64,000 bases of DNA from Peredibacter sp045999315 (GCF_045999315.1 NZ_CP174607.1:3038001-3102000); one strand, 5' to 3'; counted from the first letter of the stretch, positions 17,681 to 26,843 are shown. Notes: generated by a model not told the origin, from the sequence alone. A program made the numbers and translations.

Positions 17681-18794
17681 CGGCAATACATCCTACTGAA
17701 GTGTTCACGATTAGGTTTTTAAGATTGTAATTGTCTTGTTCAAATTGTTGGGCAAGTGATTCAACCGCCGCCTTGTCATCAGCATGAGTGGGCGCTTTCA
17801 TGCATACTAACTGATAGACCTTTGAAGTAAGACAAAGTGAAAAGGCCTTGGATTGAGAGAACATCTGGCCAATGGCCCGGGCCCCATTCCCCGATGTATT
17901 TCCGCGCCAGCCAAGCTTGGCGTTCTGGCCCATGGCCCAGAGATTTAACCAGGAATCGTCTTTGGTCACAAAAGCATCAGGGTGATAAACGTTGTGATTC
18001 ATTTTAGTCACGACTGTTCCTGGAGTGTAGTTCAATCTTCCACTCACAAAATCATAATAGGCGTAAGCACCACCGAGTGCGTCCTGGCCCGCGTGACAAC
18101 CGACACATTTGTTCTTATAGGTTCTGGCGTCTCCACCGGGTTTTCTTTCTACGTCTCCGCGAACACGAAAGTCAGGAATGGTGACATCGTGAAGTTCTTC
18201 ATAGTCTTTACAAAGATAATTCATAAAGATGAATCGGTTTACACGACGATTGGTACCGGCAGAGAAAAAGGCCTCTCCAGAAGCACGTGTGGTGATAACG
18301 CCGGCCACGGCCTCGGTTGGAAGTCCTGTGAGAGACGATTGAGTTTGCTTTACAAGATTGTCTTTAAGGTTGAGGTTTCTTGATTCAGCATTTTTATAAT
18401 GATCATTGTTTGCGTAAGAATAAGTGGGAGTCGCGCCATTGACCGTATAAAGAATGTCACTATGAAGGACCTGGGTAAATGGAACTTTGTCACGAACGAC
18501 ACCAATAACAGTCGCCACATAATCGTTTAAGTCTGTGCGAGACGTTCGCTCGCGATTACTCCATGGTTTGATCCAATTCTTTAAGACCACGTTATAGAAA
18601 TTGGGATTTTCCATCGCAAGTTCTGCTGCCTCTTCAGGTCTTCCGGCGTTGATTTGGTTCACCATTTGATCGAATACGGCCTTCTTAGGAGGAACCCCTG
18701 TCAAACGGTTATGAAGTTTCCACGCTTGTTCTTTTGGGCCCGCCCATGAGTGAGAGATCACGAGTGTCGCTAAAATTAAAAGTCGTTTTTTCAA
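17667..18794 (-). CDS. Exported CxxCH protein, first gene of the heme-protein operon
   Basis: This 375-residue protein has signal peptide MKKRLLILATLVISHSWAG. One CxxCH occurs in NKCVGCHAGQDALGG, past the middle of the protein, consistent with a single c-type heme site in the periplasm. I do not recognise the rest, and only His/Met residues further on could supply the distal ligand. It is the promoter-proximal gene of the operon, transcribed divergently from lspA across a 118-bp gap. With CcsA/ResB encoded elsewhere in the window, the cell has machinery to attach heme to CxxCH proteins. Cysteines could instead serve a redox or metal role. Confidence 0.75.
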   Translation of the reverse strand: MKKRLLILATLVISHSWAGPKEQAWKLHNRLTGVPPKKAVFDQMVNQINAGRPEEAAELAMENPNFYNVVLKNWIKPWSNRERTSRTDLNDYVATVIGVVRDKVPFTQVLHSDILYTVNGATPTYSYANNDHYKNAESRNLNLKDNLVKQTQSSLTGLPTEAVAGVITTRASGEAFFSAGTNRRVNRFIFMNYLCKDYEELHDVTIPDFRVRGDVERKPGGDARTYKNKCVGCHAGQDALGGAYAYYDFVSGRLNYTPGTVVTKMNHNVYHPDAFVTKDDSWLNLWAMGQNAKLGWRGNTSGNGARAIGQMFSQSKAFSLCLTSKVYQLVCMKAPTHADDKAAVESLAQQFEQDNYNLKNLIVNTSVGCIADEDE

Positions 18795-18912
18795 CCGGCC
18801 TCCTCAAATGTAGTAGTCCCATCGGAATCTCCCATTAAAACTTGTTTAAAATGAGATTGAACGAATCAGTCAGGGATTGAAGTTATTTCAGCATTTTCCG
18901 AAGAGAAGACAG

Positions 18913-19740
18913 ATGAACAAAAGATTTCTTATATCAGGTTTAATCCTGGTCCTGGCCATTGTGATTGATCAGCTCACGAAACAGTGGGGGATGACCCTTT
19001 CTACCCTGCATTTCAATCAGGGTTTCATTATGGGTCTCTATGCAAATCTTCCGGACAATATTCGAATTGTGGCCCTGGGATGTTTTGCGGGACTTGTGTT
19101 CTTCGTTTATGTGTTCTTGATGTACATCATTCCGTCACGTGCGAGTATTTTGAAATATGGGCTTTCACTTTTAGTGGGTGGAATGTTTGGTAATGTGATC
19201 GACAAGATCATCTACGGTAAGACAATAGATTTTATCCCGCTTAATGGATCAGTTTTTAATTTGGCCGATGTCTTTTTGTGGATGGGTGTGGGTCTTGTTC
19301 TTTATGTGATTTTTGGAAAAGATAAGCTTATTTGGCATCCAGATTCCATGCGTGGGAATTATCTTATCTGGCCCAAAGAGCAGTACAAGGTCGGATTAAA
19401 CTTTGCCTTGGTAGTTTTTTCATGCTCTTTGATATTAGGGATTTTTTCATTTTCGTTTTTCAACACTACGGTTTCACCATTCATTACAAATAAACAGCAT
19501 CTCATGCTCACTTATTTCATGACATATTCTTTGATAACTCTCTTATTTTGTTCCATGGCCTTTCTGGCCGGAATCGTGATTAGTCATAAGAGTGCGGGCC
19601 CTCTCTACGCTTTTGAACTTTATGTAGATGATTTAATTGAAGGGAAGGACCGTAAGCTCACTTTCAGAGATGGTGACAACTATCGTGACCTTGAACAAGT
19701 GGCCGATCGTCTCCGGGAATACATTAATAAGCATAAATGA
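18913..19740 (+). CDS. lspA: Lipoprotein signal peptidase II fused to a HAMP-like membrane tail
   Basis: In this 275-residue protein, residues 1-140 are signal peptidase II (LspA), the inner-membrane aspartyl protease that cleaves prolipoproteins. They contain DQLTKQWG, FNQGFIMG, GNVIDK with catalytic D97, and FNLADVFLWMG with catalytic D119. Normal LspA ends near residue 165. Here about 110 more residues follow: two further membrane segments (about 163-182 and 199-222), then SHKSAGPLYAFELYVDDL and a DGDNYRDLEQVADRL helix, which match the two-helix HAMP pattern of chemoreceptors. The start is the ATG at 18913; a TTG at 18877 gives an N-terminus without support. No frame break separates the parts. 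Confidence 0.88.
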   Translation: MNKRFLISGLILVLAIVIDQLTKQWGMTLSTLHFNQGFIMGLYANLPDNIRIVALGCFAGLVFFVYVFLMYIIPSRASILKYGLSLLVGGMFGNVIDKIIYGKTIDFIPLNGSVFNLADVFLWMGVGLVLYVIFGKDKLIWHPDSMRGNYLIWPKEQYKVGLNFALVVFSCSLILGIFSFSFFNTTVSPFITNKQHLMLTYFMTYSLITLLFCSMAFLAGIVISHKSAGPLYAFELYVDDLIEGKDRKLTFRDGDNYRDLEQVADRLREYINKHK

Positions 19741-19822
19741 CACGGGACGCAATTACCCTCTAGAACTTGTCACTTTACCCCTTATTTGATCAAATGCGCT
19801 GCTTGATCATTAAGGAGTTCTT

Positions 19823-21181
19823 ATGAAATTTTTCCTTCTAGGTCTTTTGTTTGTGACTGCTGCTTTTGCCAGCAATGATCTTTCACACAGACCAAAATCA
19901 TTCCTCACGAGCAGTGGAAAAGCAGTGTTTGTGGATTTCACAACCGCTGATTACACTATCAACTACGACATGACCTCTCGTCGTGCAGTCGTGACGGCCA
20001 TGATTAAGTTCCATGCTCCTGAAGCTGGTATGCCGATCTTTGATAGTTATGCGGATCCATCATTTGTTGTGCTTGATGGCCAAAATACTTCAAGCTTTTC
20101 CACTAAGACTCCAAATCGTGAAACCACTCTCCGTGTGGTCAATAAAAACGTAGAAGTTGGTTCTCACACGCTATCAGTGACTGTTCCTTTGACGACTCTG
20201 GTTGATTACGTTGATGGCGGCGTGAAGAGCGCATTCTGGTCTTCAGATCTTGATGATCGTCGTTTTCTTGAGCGCTATATGCCGGCCAATTTTGAGTTTG
20301 ACCAAGTAAAGATGACGATCACCGTGAACTTTATCGGAGCGAAAACGATTCAAAATATTTACACCAATGGTGCGGTAGAAGAAGTAAAGGCCGGATCTTA
20401 TAAAATCACGTATCCGTCTCACTATACTTCATCGAGCATTTTCTTCCATACAACTCCTGCCTCTCAGGTGCTTGAGACTCGTTATTCTCTTAAATCAATT
20501 GATGGACGTGAAATCCCAGTTGTTATTTATGTGGCAAAATCAATGAACGCAGCAACTGCTCTTGATCAAATGAAAAACGCCGCCACAAGCGTTTTCCAGG
20601 AACTCGAGCGAGACTATGGAGCTTGGCCTCACCCATCTCTTACGATCTATAATGCTGGTTCAGGCGGGATGGAGTACTGTGGCGCTACAATGACTTCAGT
20701 CAGTGCGGTCGGACATGAAATGTTTCACTCGTACTTCGCTCGTGGAGTTATGCCGGCCAATGGAAACAGTGGTTGGTTAGATGAGGCCCTGGCCTCGTGG
20801 AGAGACAAGGGGTACCAGTCCATTTCTGTTCTTTCTGGGACAAGCATGATGTCGAATCGTTTATACTACACTCGCTACACTGATTACTCTGCTTACTCAT
20901 TTGGTGAGCGTTTTATGAGTTATATGGACAACAAGCTTTCAGCCAAAGGCGGGTTGAAGCCATTCATGCGCCATATGATTGAGCATCGTCGATTTGCTCC
21001 ATTATTTGTGGAAGAGTTTATTCAAGAGATGAGTGCGTTCTATGGTGAATCTCTTGAAGAAGACTTTAAGAAATATACTTTTGGAACGAAAAACAAATTT
21101 GATTACAACAAGAGCATGGAGAACATTCCTCACATGCATCATCAGAAACTTAGTCTAGAAGAGCTTCAAGAGCTGCTTTAA
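19823..21181 (+). CDS. Secreted M1-like metallopeptidase (gluzincin)
   Basis: This 452-residue protein has signal peptide MKFFLLGLLFVTAAFAS. A beta-rich N-terminal domain of about 240 residues is followed by a thermolysin-like domain. GGMEYCGATM stands where M1 aminopeptidases have GxMEN. The zinc site is HEMFH (H298, E299, H302) followed by exactly 18 residues and the third ligand, E321 in WLDEALASW, which is the M1 spacing. It would hydrolyse peptides in the periplasm or outside the cell. It is shorter than full M1 enzymes and lacks the C-terminal helical domain. AAGGAG precedes the ATG, and a strong terminator follows the stop. Confidence 0.85.
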   Translation: MKFFLLGLLFVTAAFASNDLSHRPKSFLTSSGKAVFVDFTTADYTINYDMTSRRAVVTAMIKFHAPEAGMPIFDSYADPSFVVLDGQNTSSFSTKTPNRETTLRVVNKNVEVGSHTLSVTVPLTTLVDYVDGGVKSAFWSSDLDDRRFLERYMPANFEFDQVKMTITVNFIGAKTIQNIYTNGAVEEVKAGSYKITYPSHYTSSSIFFHTTPASQVLETRYSLKSIDGREIPVVIYVAKSMNAATALDQMKNAATSVFQELERDYGAWPHPSLTIYNAGSGGMEYCGATMTSVSAVGHEMFHSYFARGVMPANGNSGWLDEALASWRDKGYQSISVLSGTSMMSNRLYYTRYTDYSAYSFGERFMSYMDNKLSAKGGLKPFMRHMIEHRRFAPLFVEEFIQEMSAFYGESLEEDFKKYTFGTKNKFDYNKSMENIPHMHHQKLSLEELQELL

Positions 21182-21182
21182 T

Positions 21183-21214
21183 AAAAAAGGCCCACTTTAG
21201 TGGGCCTTTTTTTT
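21183..21214. terminator. Bidirectional intrinsic terminator
   Basis: The stem AGGCCCACT/AGTGGGCCT, with A-run before and T-run after (8 T), serves the convergent M1 peptidase and metzincin genes. Confidence 0.92.
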
Positions 21215-22052
21215 AGTTTGATTTTTTCACATTGGCCGGATGGCGGCCCACCACTTTTCCATTCACACGGTGAACACATTCATCAGGATAAAGTTCAAGC
21301 ACCATGACCACATCAATACCAGTGTCACGGGGCTTGTATTCCTTTCTTGGGGCCACCATTTGAGACGATGAAGAAGAAGAGCTAAGTGTAATGTTATAAT
21401 GAGAGGCCAGCGTGACCTGATCAAGTGGCATAGGTTCTCTTTTTTTATCTGAGCTACTTACCGAAGGGTACATCACAGTCGAGTAGCGCTGAGAATAGTT
21501 AACGTTTTGATGGTTTAGGCCAATGAAGTGGCCCATTTCATGCAGAAGAACCGTTTTAAGATCATACCCGTAACCAGAATCTCCGCTATAAAATGTATAT
21601 CTGTAGTTTACGAGAATATCGGCGTGTTGAACTGAGTAATACTCATCACTGTCACCGGAGTTGTAGACGGTTCCAAACATTTGAGTCACGGCCAAGGCAC
21701 CGGGAAGATCGGTTGGCCATTTAACAACTTTATAGACACCGAAGATTCCGTCTTGAAATCCTCTAGAACCAGAAACCTGTTCAGATAATTCTGGAGTCAG
21801 AGAACTTTGAATGGCAAAAAATGATTTTTTATTTTCAACTGCCGCGTCCCATTGGACGGCCATATCAGCGATGTTATCGATTTCCTCAGTATCAAAATCT
21901 TCTGAGATATAAAGTTTTTTTGGAAAGCTCTGATTTCCCCAAATATGAGGAGTTGTACTCGTAACGACACCACCAGTGGTGACTTCTTCAGTTTTAGTTG
22001 CATTACAAGCAACGAGAGAAAATAGAATGGGAACAAATAATAACGTCTTCAA
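21213..22052 (-). CDS. Lipoprotein metalloprotease of metzincin (matrixin-like) type
   Basis: The zinc-binding motif HEMGHFIGLNH matches HExxHxxGxxH of the metzincins, and a Met-turn candidate (STVMYP) follows about 15 residues on. I take a TTG at 22050-22052 as start because GGAG lies 5 nt upstream. The protein then begins with a short lipoprotein signal, KTLLFVPILFSLVAC, and has 279 residues. The ATG at 22079 would add nine residues rich in Arg/Pro in front and has no Shine-Dalgarno. The product is a membrane-anchored endopeptidase facing the periplasm or surface. A Ser run near residue 235 may be a linker. Confidence 0.8.
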   Translation of the reverse strand: MKTLLFVPILFSLVACNATKTEEVTTGGVVTSTTPHIWGNQSFPKKLYISEDFDTEEIDNIADMAVQWDAAVENKKSFFAIQSSLTPELSEQVSGSRGFQDGIFGVYKVVKWPTDLPGALAVTQMFGTVYNSGDSDEYYSVQHADILVNYRYTFYSGDSGYGYDLKTVLLHEMGHFIGLNHQNVNYSQRYSTVMYPSVSSSDKKREPMPLDQVTLASHYNITLSSSSSSSQMVAPRKEYKPRDTGIDVVMVLELYPDECVHRVNGKVVGRHPANVKKSN

Positions 22053-22125
22053 ATGTACTCCGGGTCTGGGCCGACACATTTCTATATCGGCTCTTTCCGG
22101 AGTAATTTGAGATTAAATTAAGGTC

Positions 22126-22770
22126 TTATTTCTTAGACTTAGCGTGATCTGCCATGAATTGGTCTAGACCATTTTTAGTTAGCGGGTGGTTGAATAAACC
22201 TTCGATAACTTTGAATGGTAGAGTGGCCGTGTCGGCCCCTACCATGGCGCAATCTTTTACGTGAGTTGAGTGACGAAGAGATGCTGCAAGGATCTTGGTT
22301 TCGAAACCATAGTTGTTAAAGATCACGCGAATTTCTTGGATAAGATCCATTCCTGTTTGACCTACATCATCCAAGCGACCAACGAATGGAGAAACATAAG
22401 TTGCACCATTTTTAGCCGCCAGAAGGGCCTGGTTCGCAGAGAAGATAAGAGTTACGTTGGTCTTGATGCCTTTTTTAGAAAAGTGCTTACAAGCGATCAT
22501 TCCGTCTTTTGTCATTGGAAGCTTAATCACCACGTTTTTGTGGATTTTAGCGAGCTCTTCGCCTTCTTTAATCATGCCGTCAGCTTCGAGGGAGATCACT
22601 TCAGCTGAGATCGGGCCATCGACGATTTCTGAGATTTCGCGGATTAGAGCGGCCTGGTCTTTACCAGTTTTTGCCACGAGGCTTGGGTTAGTTGTCACAC
22701 CATCAACAAATCCCCAGGCGTAGGCCGTCTTGATTTCGTTGATGTCACCAGTATCAATAAAAAATTCCAT
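22126..22770 (-). CDS. tal: Transaldolase, short (MipB/TalC/Fsa-type)
   Basis: This 214-residue enzyme is of the small transaldolase/fructose-6-phosphate aldolase family. MEFFIDTGDINEI and GVTTNPSLVAKTG form the N-terminal barrel strands, VVIKLPMTKDG carries the Schiff-base lysine, and GIKTNVTLIFSANQALLAA, YVSPFVGRLDD and ILAASLRHS follow. It transfers dihydroxyacetone units in the pentose phosphate pathway or acts as an aldolase; sequence alone does not separate these. AGGAG precedes the ATG. It stands alone on the minus strand. Confidence 0.92.
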   Translation of the reverse strand: MEFFIDTGDINEIKTAYAWGFVDGVTTNPSLVAKTGKDQAALIREISEIVDGPISAEVISLEADGMIKEGEELAKIHKNVVIKLPMTKDGMIACKHFSKKGIKTNVTLIFSANQALLAAKNGATYVSPFVGRLDDVGQTGMDLIQEIRVIFNNYGFETKILAASLRHSTHVKDCAMVGADTATLPFKVIEGLFNHPLTKNGLDQFMADHAKSKK

Positions 22771-22840
22771 ATTAGTCTCCTAAAGAGGTCGGGTTTAAAA
22801 CGTCTTGGGTTTCTTTTGAATCTGAACCATAATAAAAAGC

Positions 22841-23626
22841 ATGAGGACATTTGGCCACTTTTCACTCCTGTTTTTTTTCATGTTCAGCCTGAGCGCGAAG
22901 GCGGTTGTCGTTGTGCCAAATTTACCCAATGAGGGAGTCCTGGCGCCGGAAAACCGCGGCTCCATTGATCCTAAGGTGGATTATGAACGCTTTTCAGGAC
23001 GTGTCTCAGACAAGGACGATAGTGCCCGAGTGTTTAAGATCCATGTCGAGAATAATAACACCAAATTTTTCCGGGCCGGTGATTCGGTTCTGTTCAAAGT
23101 AAACCTCAAAGAGTCCCGTGATTTCTGTAAGGCCTTCGTTCGAAATGTTGAGGACTTTCATTTCACAATCTACGTGGAGAGCCTGGGACCTTGTTATTCC
23201 ACCTCTGAGTATTTTCGTCGAGGGACGGTCTTGAATTTTTACTCAAAGACCCTGGCCCTGAGAGTTTTTGAGGCCAGTAAGTATCGTGAGCAACTGATTC
23301 TTCGCAAAGAAGACTTCTTAAAGCAACTCAATGATATCAATCATTTTCTTTGGACCTTCGATCAGCAAAAAGTAAAAACGGCCGCAGATTATGATGAGCA
23401 GATTAATCGCCTTCAGAGAGAAAAGCGCAAGGCCCTGGATGATATGATTACTCTGAAGCAAGAGCGCTTGGTGCTTCAGAACGAGCTTATGAAAAAGCTC
23501 AATGAGCTGGATGAATCCTTGTTATTTTACCGAGTTGAACGTCAGGAACTCATGACCGATCGTTGGCAATTGGATCATGACCAGGGCCTTCCCGTTGGCC
23601 ACAGACCGCAAGACATCAAAGAATAA
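22841..23626 (+). CDS. Secreted protein of unknown function with coiled coil
   Basis: This 261-residue protein has signal peptide MRTFGHFSLLFFFMFSLSAKA. Residues 35-140 look like a compact beta domain with two cysteines. Residues 150-235 form a charged coiled coil (EKRKALDDMITLKQERLVLQ). I recognise no family. There is no Shine-Dalgarno; instead CATAAT lies 7 nt before the ATG, so a leaderless transcript is possible. It is followed after 33 bp by the DUF3050-like gene on the same strand. Confidence 0.7.
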   Translation: MRTFGHFSLLFFFMFSLSAKAVVVVPNLPNEGVLAPENRGSIDPKVDYERFSGRVSDKDDSARVFKIHVENNNTKFFRAGDSVLFKVNLKESRDFCKAFVRNVEDFHFTIYVESLGPCYSTSEYFRRGTVLNFYSKTLALRVFEASKYREQLILRKEDFLKQLNDINHFLWTFDQQKVKTAADYDEQINRLQREKRKALDDMITLKQERLVLQNELMKKLNELDESLLFYRVERQELMTDRWQLDHDQGLPVGHRPQDIKE

Positions 23627-23659
23627 AAATGCTATTGTGTCCTCACTTTGAGGACATTT

Positions 23660-24373
23660 ATGGAAGCCATCAAACATAAGCAAAAAGAGCTGACTCTTCA
23701 TCCTGTATACGGAACATTTCAAGACCTGGAATCCATCCGTCATTTCATGGGTTACCATGTTTTTGCGGTCTGGGACTTCATGAGTCTTCTGAAATCTCTT
23801 CAACGCCACATTACCTGTGTTTCTGTTCCTTGGAGACCAAGTTCATATCCAGCCGAGATGGTTCGGCTGATTAATCAGATCGTTCTAGGTGAGGAGAGTG
23901 ATGTGGATCAAGAGGGGACACCTATTTCTCACTTTGATTTGTATCTTAAAGGCATGGAAGAAATTGGGGCCGATACAACCCTTGTTAAAAACTTTCTTAC
24001 CTCAGGAAATTTAAATCTTATTCCGGCCGGTGCTCGTGAGTTCGTTAATCATAATTTAAAAGTCGCTCAAGATGGTCATGTGGTTGAAGTGGCCGCGAGT
24101 TTCTTTTTTGGGAGAGAAAAACTCATTCCCGATATGTTTCAGTCAATTGTCGACGTGCTGAAGAAAGAAAACATTTCGGCTCCTACGTTTTTGTATTATC
24201 TTGAAAGACATATTGAAGTGGATTCAGGAGAGCATGGACCGCTCGCTTTAAAGTGCTTTGACTATCTGGTGGGCAATGATCCTAAGTTAAGAACCATGGG
24301 TCTGGATGCCGGATTAAAGGCCCTCGAAATGAGACACATGCTCTGGGACACAGTCCTCAAGACATCGGTCTAA
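23660..24373 (+). CDS. DUF3050-like protein (heme oxygenase-type fold)
   Basis: In this 237-residue protein, the ATG at 23660 has GAGG 6 nt upstream. The sequence HPVYGTFQDLESIRHFMGYH and the later FDLYLKGMEEIGAD and FFFGREKLIPDMF agree with DUF3050, a helical family related to heme-oxygenase-like diiron folds. Candidate metal ligands are the spaced His/Glu residues, including YYLERHIEVDSGEHG. There is no signal peptide, so it is cytoplasmic. The reaction is unknown. The family name is from memory of the pattern and should be checked by a profile search. Confidence 0.72.
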   Translation: MEAIKHKQKELTLHPVYGTFQDLESIRHFMGYHVFAVWDFMSLLKSLQRHITCVSVPWRPSSYPAEMVRLINQIVLGEESDVDQEGTPISHFDLYLKGMEEIGADTTLVKNFLTSGNLNLIPAGAREFVNHNLKVAQDGHVVEVAASFFFGREKLIPDMFQSIVDVLKKENISAPTFLYYLERHIEVDSGEHGPLALKCFDYLVGNDPKLRTMGLDAGLKALEMRHMLWDTVLKTSV

Positions 24374-24420
24374 GTAGACGAGTCTAGTCCAGTTCTCAAG
24401 CTTTAAACCTAAAGACCGAC

Positions 24421-25392
24421 ATGACCAATATGAAGTGCTATCAAGTTCTTCTCTGCACATTATTTGTCTTAATTTTCACTCCGGTGAAGATCGAAGAAAA
24501 AGTGGACTCATATCGGGGGCTGGCCAGTTCATGGACAATTGTGCCGGCCCGAAGCCTCGCCGGTCTCCATTATCTTTTTAAAGGCTATACAATCTCTGAA
24601 GAAGAAGGTCTGGTGAAAGTAACGGGCCCGGTGGTTGAGATCACTAACAACGATCATTTAAGTGCCAAGGTTTTTAAAGAAGGCTATTCCTCTGAAATGG
24701 ATCCTGAGGACTTCGAAGAAGAGCAGTCCCTTGCTCTCTCTGTTTTTGAGGCCACCACCAGAACTGGAACCAGTGTGGGAACCGCTTTTTTAGTGGGCCT
24801 TAATATCGTTCTTACCAACCGCCACGTCATGGCCTACACCCCAAATGCAAAAAACTGGAGCTGTGGAAAATTCTCCATTAAATTAAATCACCGTGATGAG
24901 CGAGTGGAGTGTCAGAAGGTCCGCTTCTGCAGTTCTAAGTATGATTATTGTGTCGTAGAAATGAAACCTATGAGCAATGGCCTTCCTATTGGAACAGACG
25001 TGAAACCTCTAAGGCTCACTAAAAAAATTCGTCCGGACAAAGATGCTTCCTTACTTCATATCGGAAACGCTGCGGGCCTGGGGATTCAAGGTTCGAGTGG
25101 GCGAGGGTTAAAGATCAAGGAAGGAGAGTTCTATCATTACGTTCCGACCCTGAACGGTTCTTCGGGAGCACCCATCTTTAATGAGCGCCGTGCAGTGATT
25201 GGTATTAATTGGGCCCACACTGGAGAAAACTATATTGCAGACACTTCGTTTAACCGTGGTGTTCTGATCTCTACTATTTTTGATGAACTCAAAGTCTCTC
25301 AACCAAAAACTCTCCGTGATATTAAGAGTTTTAAGTCCTGGTATCACCGCATGTTCAATCACCGTCAGGTAAAAATCGAACCAAAAGACTGA
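24421..25392 (+). CDS. Secreted trypsin-like serine protease
   Basis: This 323-residue protein has an N-terminal hydrophobic signal (CYQVLLCTLFVLIF). The chymotrypsin-fold triad is visible: H135 in VLTNRHVM, D175 in YDYCVVEM and S248 in NGSSGAPIF, with GINW following as in V8/DegP-like proteases. There is no PDZ domain. The segment of about 100 residues before the catalytic domain may be a propeptide. Either ATG 24421 or 24430 could be the start; neither has a good Shine-Dalgarno. It is one of several exported hydrolases in this window, a pattern that fits a predatory lifestyle. Confidence 0.82.
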   Translation: MTNMKCYQVLLCTLFVLIFTPVKIEEKVDSYRGLASSWTIVPARSLAGLHYLFKGYTISEEEGLVKVTGPVVEITNNDHLSAKVFKEGYSSEMDPEDFEEEQSLALSVFEATTRTGTSVGTAFLVGLNIVLTNRHVMAYTPNAKNWSCGKFSIKLNHRDERVECQKVRFCSSKYDYCVVEMKPMSNGLPIGTDVKPLRLTKKIRPDKDASLLHIGNAAGLGIQGSSGRGLKIKEGEFYHYVPTLNGSSGAPIFNERRAVIGINWAHTGENYIADTSFNRGVLISTIFDELKVSQPKTLRDIKSFKSWYHRMFNHRQVKIEPKD

Positions 25393-25454
25393 TTAAAATA
25401 GTTTGATTGTAAGAAAATAATAGGCATAACAAGTCATTTCAATTCCTTCCAAGA

Positions 25455-25484
25455 TTGTCTTACCGTTTGAGTCTTCGATAGCAT
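25455..25484 (+). promoter_or_regulatory. Candidate sigma70-type promoter
   Basis: TTGTCT and TAGCAT with 18-bp spacing lie upstream of the highly ribosome-competent gene at 25540. Weak consensus; judged by eye. Confidence 0.35.
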
Positions 25485-25539
25485 TAACTACTACATTGAA
25501 TAACCAACGGAATGGTTTTTATAAATTAAGGAGGATATC

Positions 25540-26775
25540 ATGTCCCGTTTATTAACATTGGCCATGGGTCTGGCACTTTCTGTGTCGGCATTCGCTCAGG
25601 ACCTGTCAATTCAAGGTTTCAACAACCGCTTTACACTTGTTAAAAATGAACAAGGTGTTGTTACGACCATCAAATTAAAGAAGGCGATCACTCGTTTCAC
25701 TATCAAGCCTTTCATTGAGCAGTTAAAGGCTGATCTTAAACTAGAACAGAAAAATTTTATGAATCTGACAGACAGTCAGGTTGAAGCTGAAATTGATGAC
25801 ATGCTTTATGGCATGGGTCTTGATCCATATTCAAAGGCCAATGGTAATCAGGAAGCTCAGAAGATCAAAGAATCTCTTCTGAATATCCCAAATATCAACG
25901 TCAACAATACGTTCACAGAAGTTCTGGCACCGAAGGACTTCTGGAAAGAATTCGAAACAAAACTTAACGAGGCCTTCCAATTCGTTGACCCAACAATCCT
26001 TGCTAACCTTGAAGACCCTCGTTTCTTCTATAAGAGACAAGTGACATACAAGGTTGTGGTGTGGGCCCTTGAGCAAGCGAAGAAACATTTCGCCAACGTT
26101 CCGGCCCTTAATATCGCGAGCTTCGTGATCGTTCGCGTTCACGACATGATGATGGAACAGCGTCACTTCCACCACAACATGCTTCTTCATTATTTCGAGT
26201 CAATTCCTGAGACAAAACTTGGTATGACAAAAGAAGAAGTGGATCGCACGGTCTCTTCAATCTATGAGTACCGCATCGATATGCTGGACATCTTCTCTTC
26301 AAACGCCGCTGCTCGTGACTGGTTAAACTTTGGTTTCCAACGTTTCTATCAGCAAGTTCGTGCAGGTAACGCTCGCATCAATACTTGGCAGGGCCCAATG
26401 ACGAACGTTAACTTCGAAGACATTACAAAGCTTAACTACGCTTTCGTGAATGTTACTGAAGCTGGAGCAAAGAAGATTTATCACCTTCACCACACAGCTC
26501 ACCAGTTCTCGTCTAAGCCAGCTCTAGCTTACGATTACTCAAATCCAAATCGTGTAAAACGTAACCGCGCTCTTCTTAATCTAGCGGGAGTTGCCCTTGG
26601 CTTCATCCAAATTCCTGGTTGGTTAAAAGGCAACGTAGAAGCTTTTATCAATTCATTCTATGTTCAGCAGGTTCGCACGGAAGGTGCTCTGGTTGGTTTC
26701 TTTGAATCAACTGGGGACCAAGGTATGATTAATCGTATCTACGCTCAGAGAGCAAATTTCTACATTGTTCAGTAA
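25540..26775 (+). CDS. Secreted protein of unknown function
   Basis: This 411-residue protein has signal peptide MSRLLTLAMGLALSVSAFAQ. The mature protein is mostly helical, with a His-rich stretch (EQRHFHHNMLLHYF) and, later, KIYHLHHTAHQF, which could bind metal. No family is recognised. A near-perfect Shine-Dalgarno (AAGGAGG) and a strong terminator frame the gene, and the codon use resembles the topoisomerase and SWIB genes. It is therefore probably well expressed. It is a single-gene transcription unit. Confidence 0.78.
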   Translation: MSRLLTLAMGLALSVSAFAQDLSIQGFNNRFTLVKNEQGVVTTIKLKKAITRFTIKPFIEQLKADLKLEQKNFMNLTDSQVEAEIDDMLYGMGLDPYSKANGNQEAQKIKESLLNIPNINVNNTFTEVLAPKDFWKEFETKLNEAFQFVDPTILANLEDPRFFYKRQVTYKVVVWALEQAKKHFANVPALNIASFVIVRVHDMMMEQRHFHHNMLLHYFESIPETKLGMTKEEVDRTVSSIYEYRIDMLDIFSSNAAARDWLNFGFQRFYQQVRAGNARINTWQGPMTNVNFEDITKLNYAFVNVTEAGAKKIYHLHHTAHQFSSKPALAYDYSNPNRVKRNRALLNLAGVALGFIQIPGWLKGNVEAFINSFYVQQVRTEGALVGFFESTGDQGMINRIYAQRANFYIVQ

Positions 26776-26783
26776 TTAAACTG

Positions 26784-26808
26784 AGGGCCCTTCGGGGCCC
26801 TTTTTTTT
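26784..26808 (+). terminator. Intrinsic terminator
   Basis: AGGGCCC-TTCG-GGGCCCT stem with 8 T follows the secreted protein gene at 25540. Confidence 0.95.
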
Positions 26809-26843
26809 GGTCCTTAGGGCTGGATTAATTTTTTTTAAGAGAT

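Noticed and set aside
18877..18912. Upstream TTG start of lspA
   Set aside because: It adds twelve non-conserved residues before the first membrane helix; the ATG at 18913 gives the usual LspA N-terminus.
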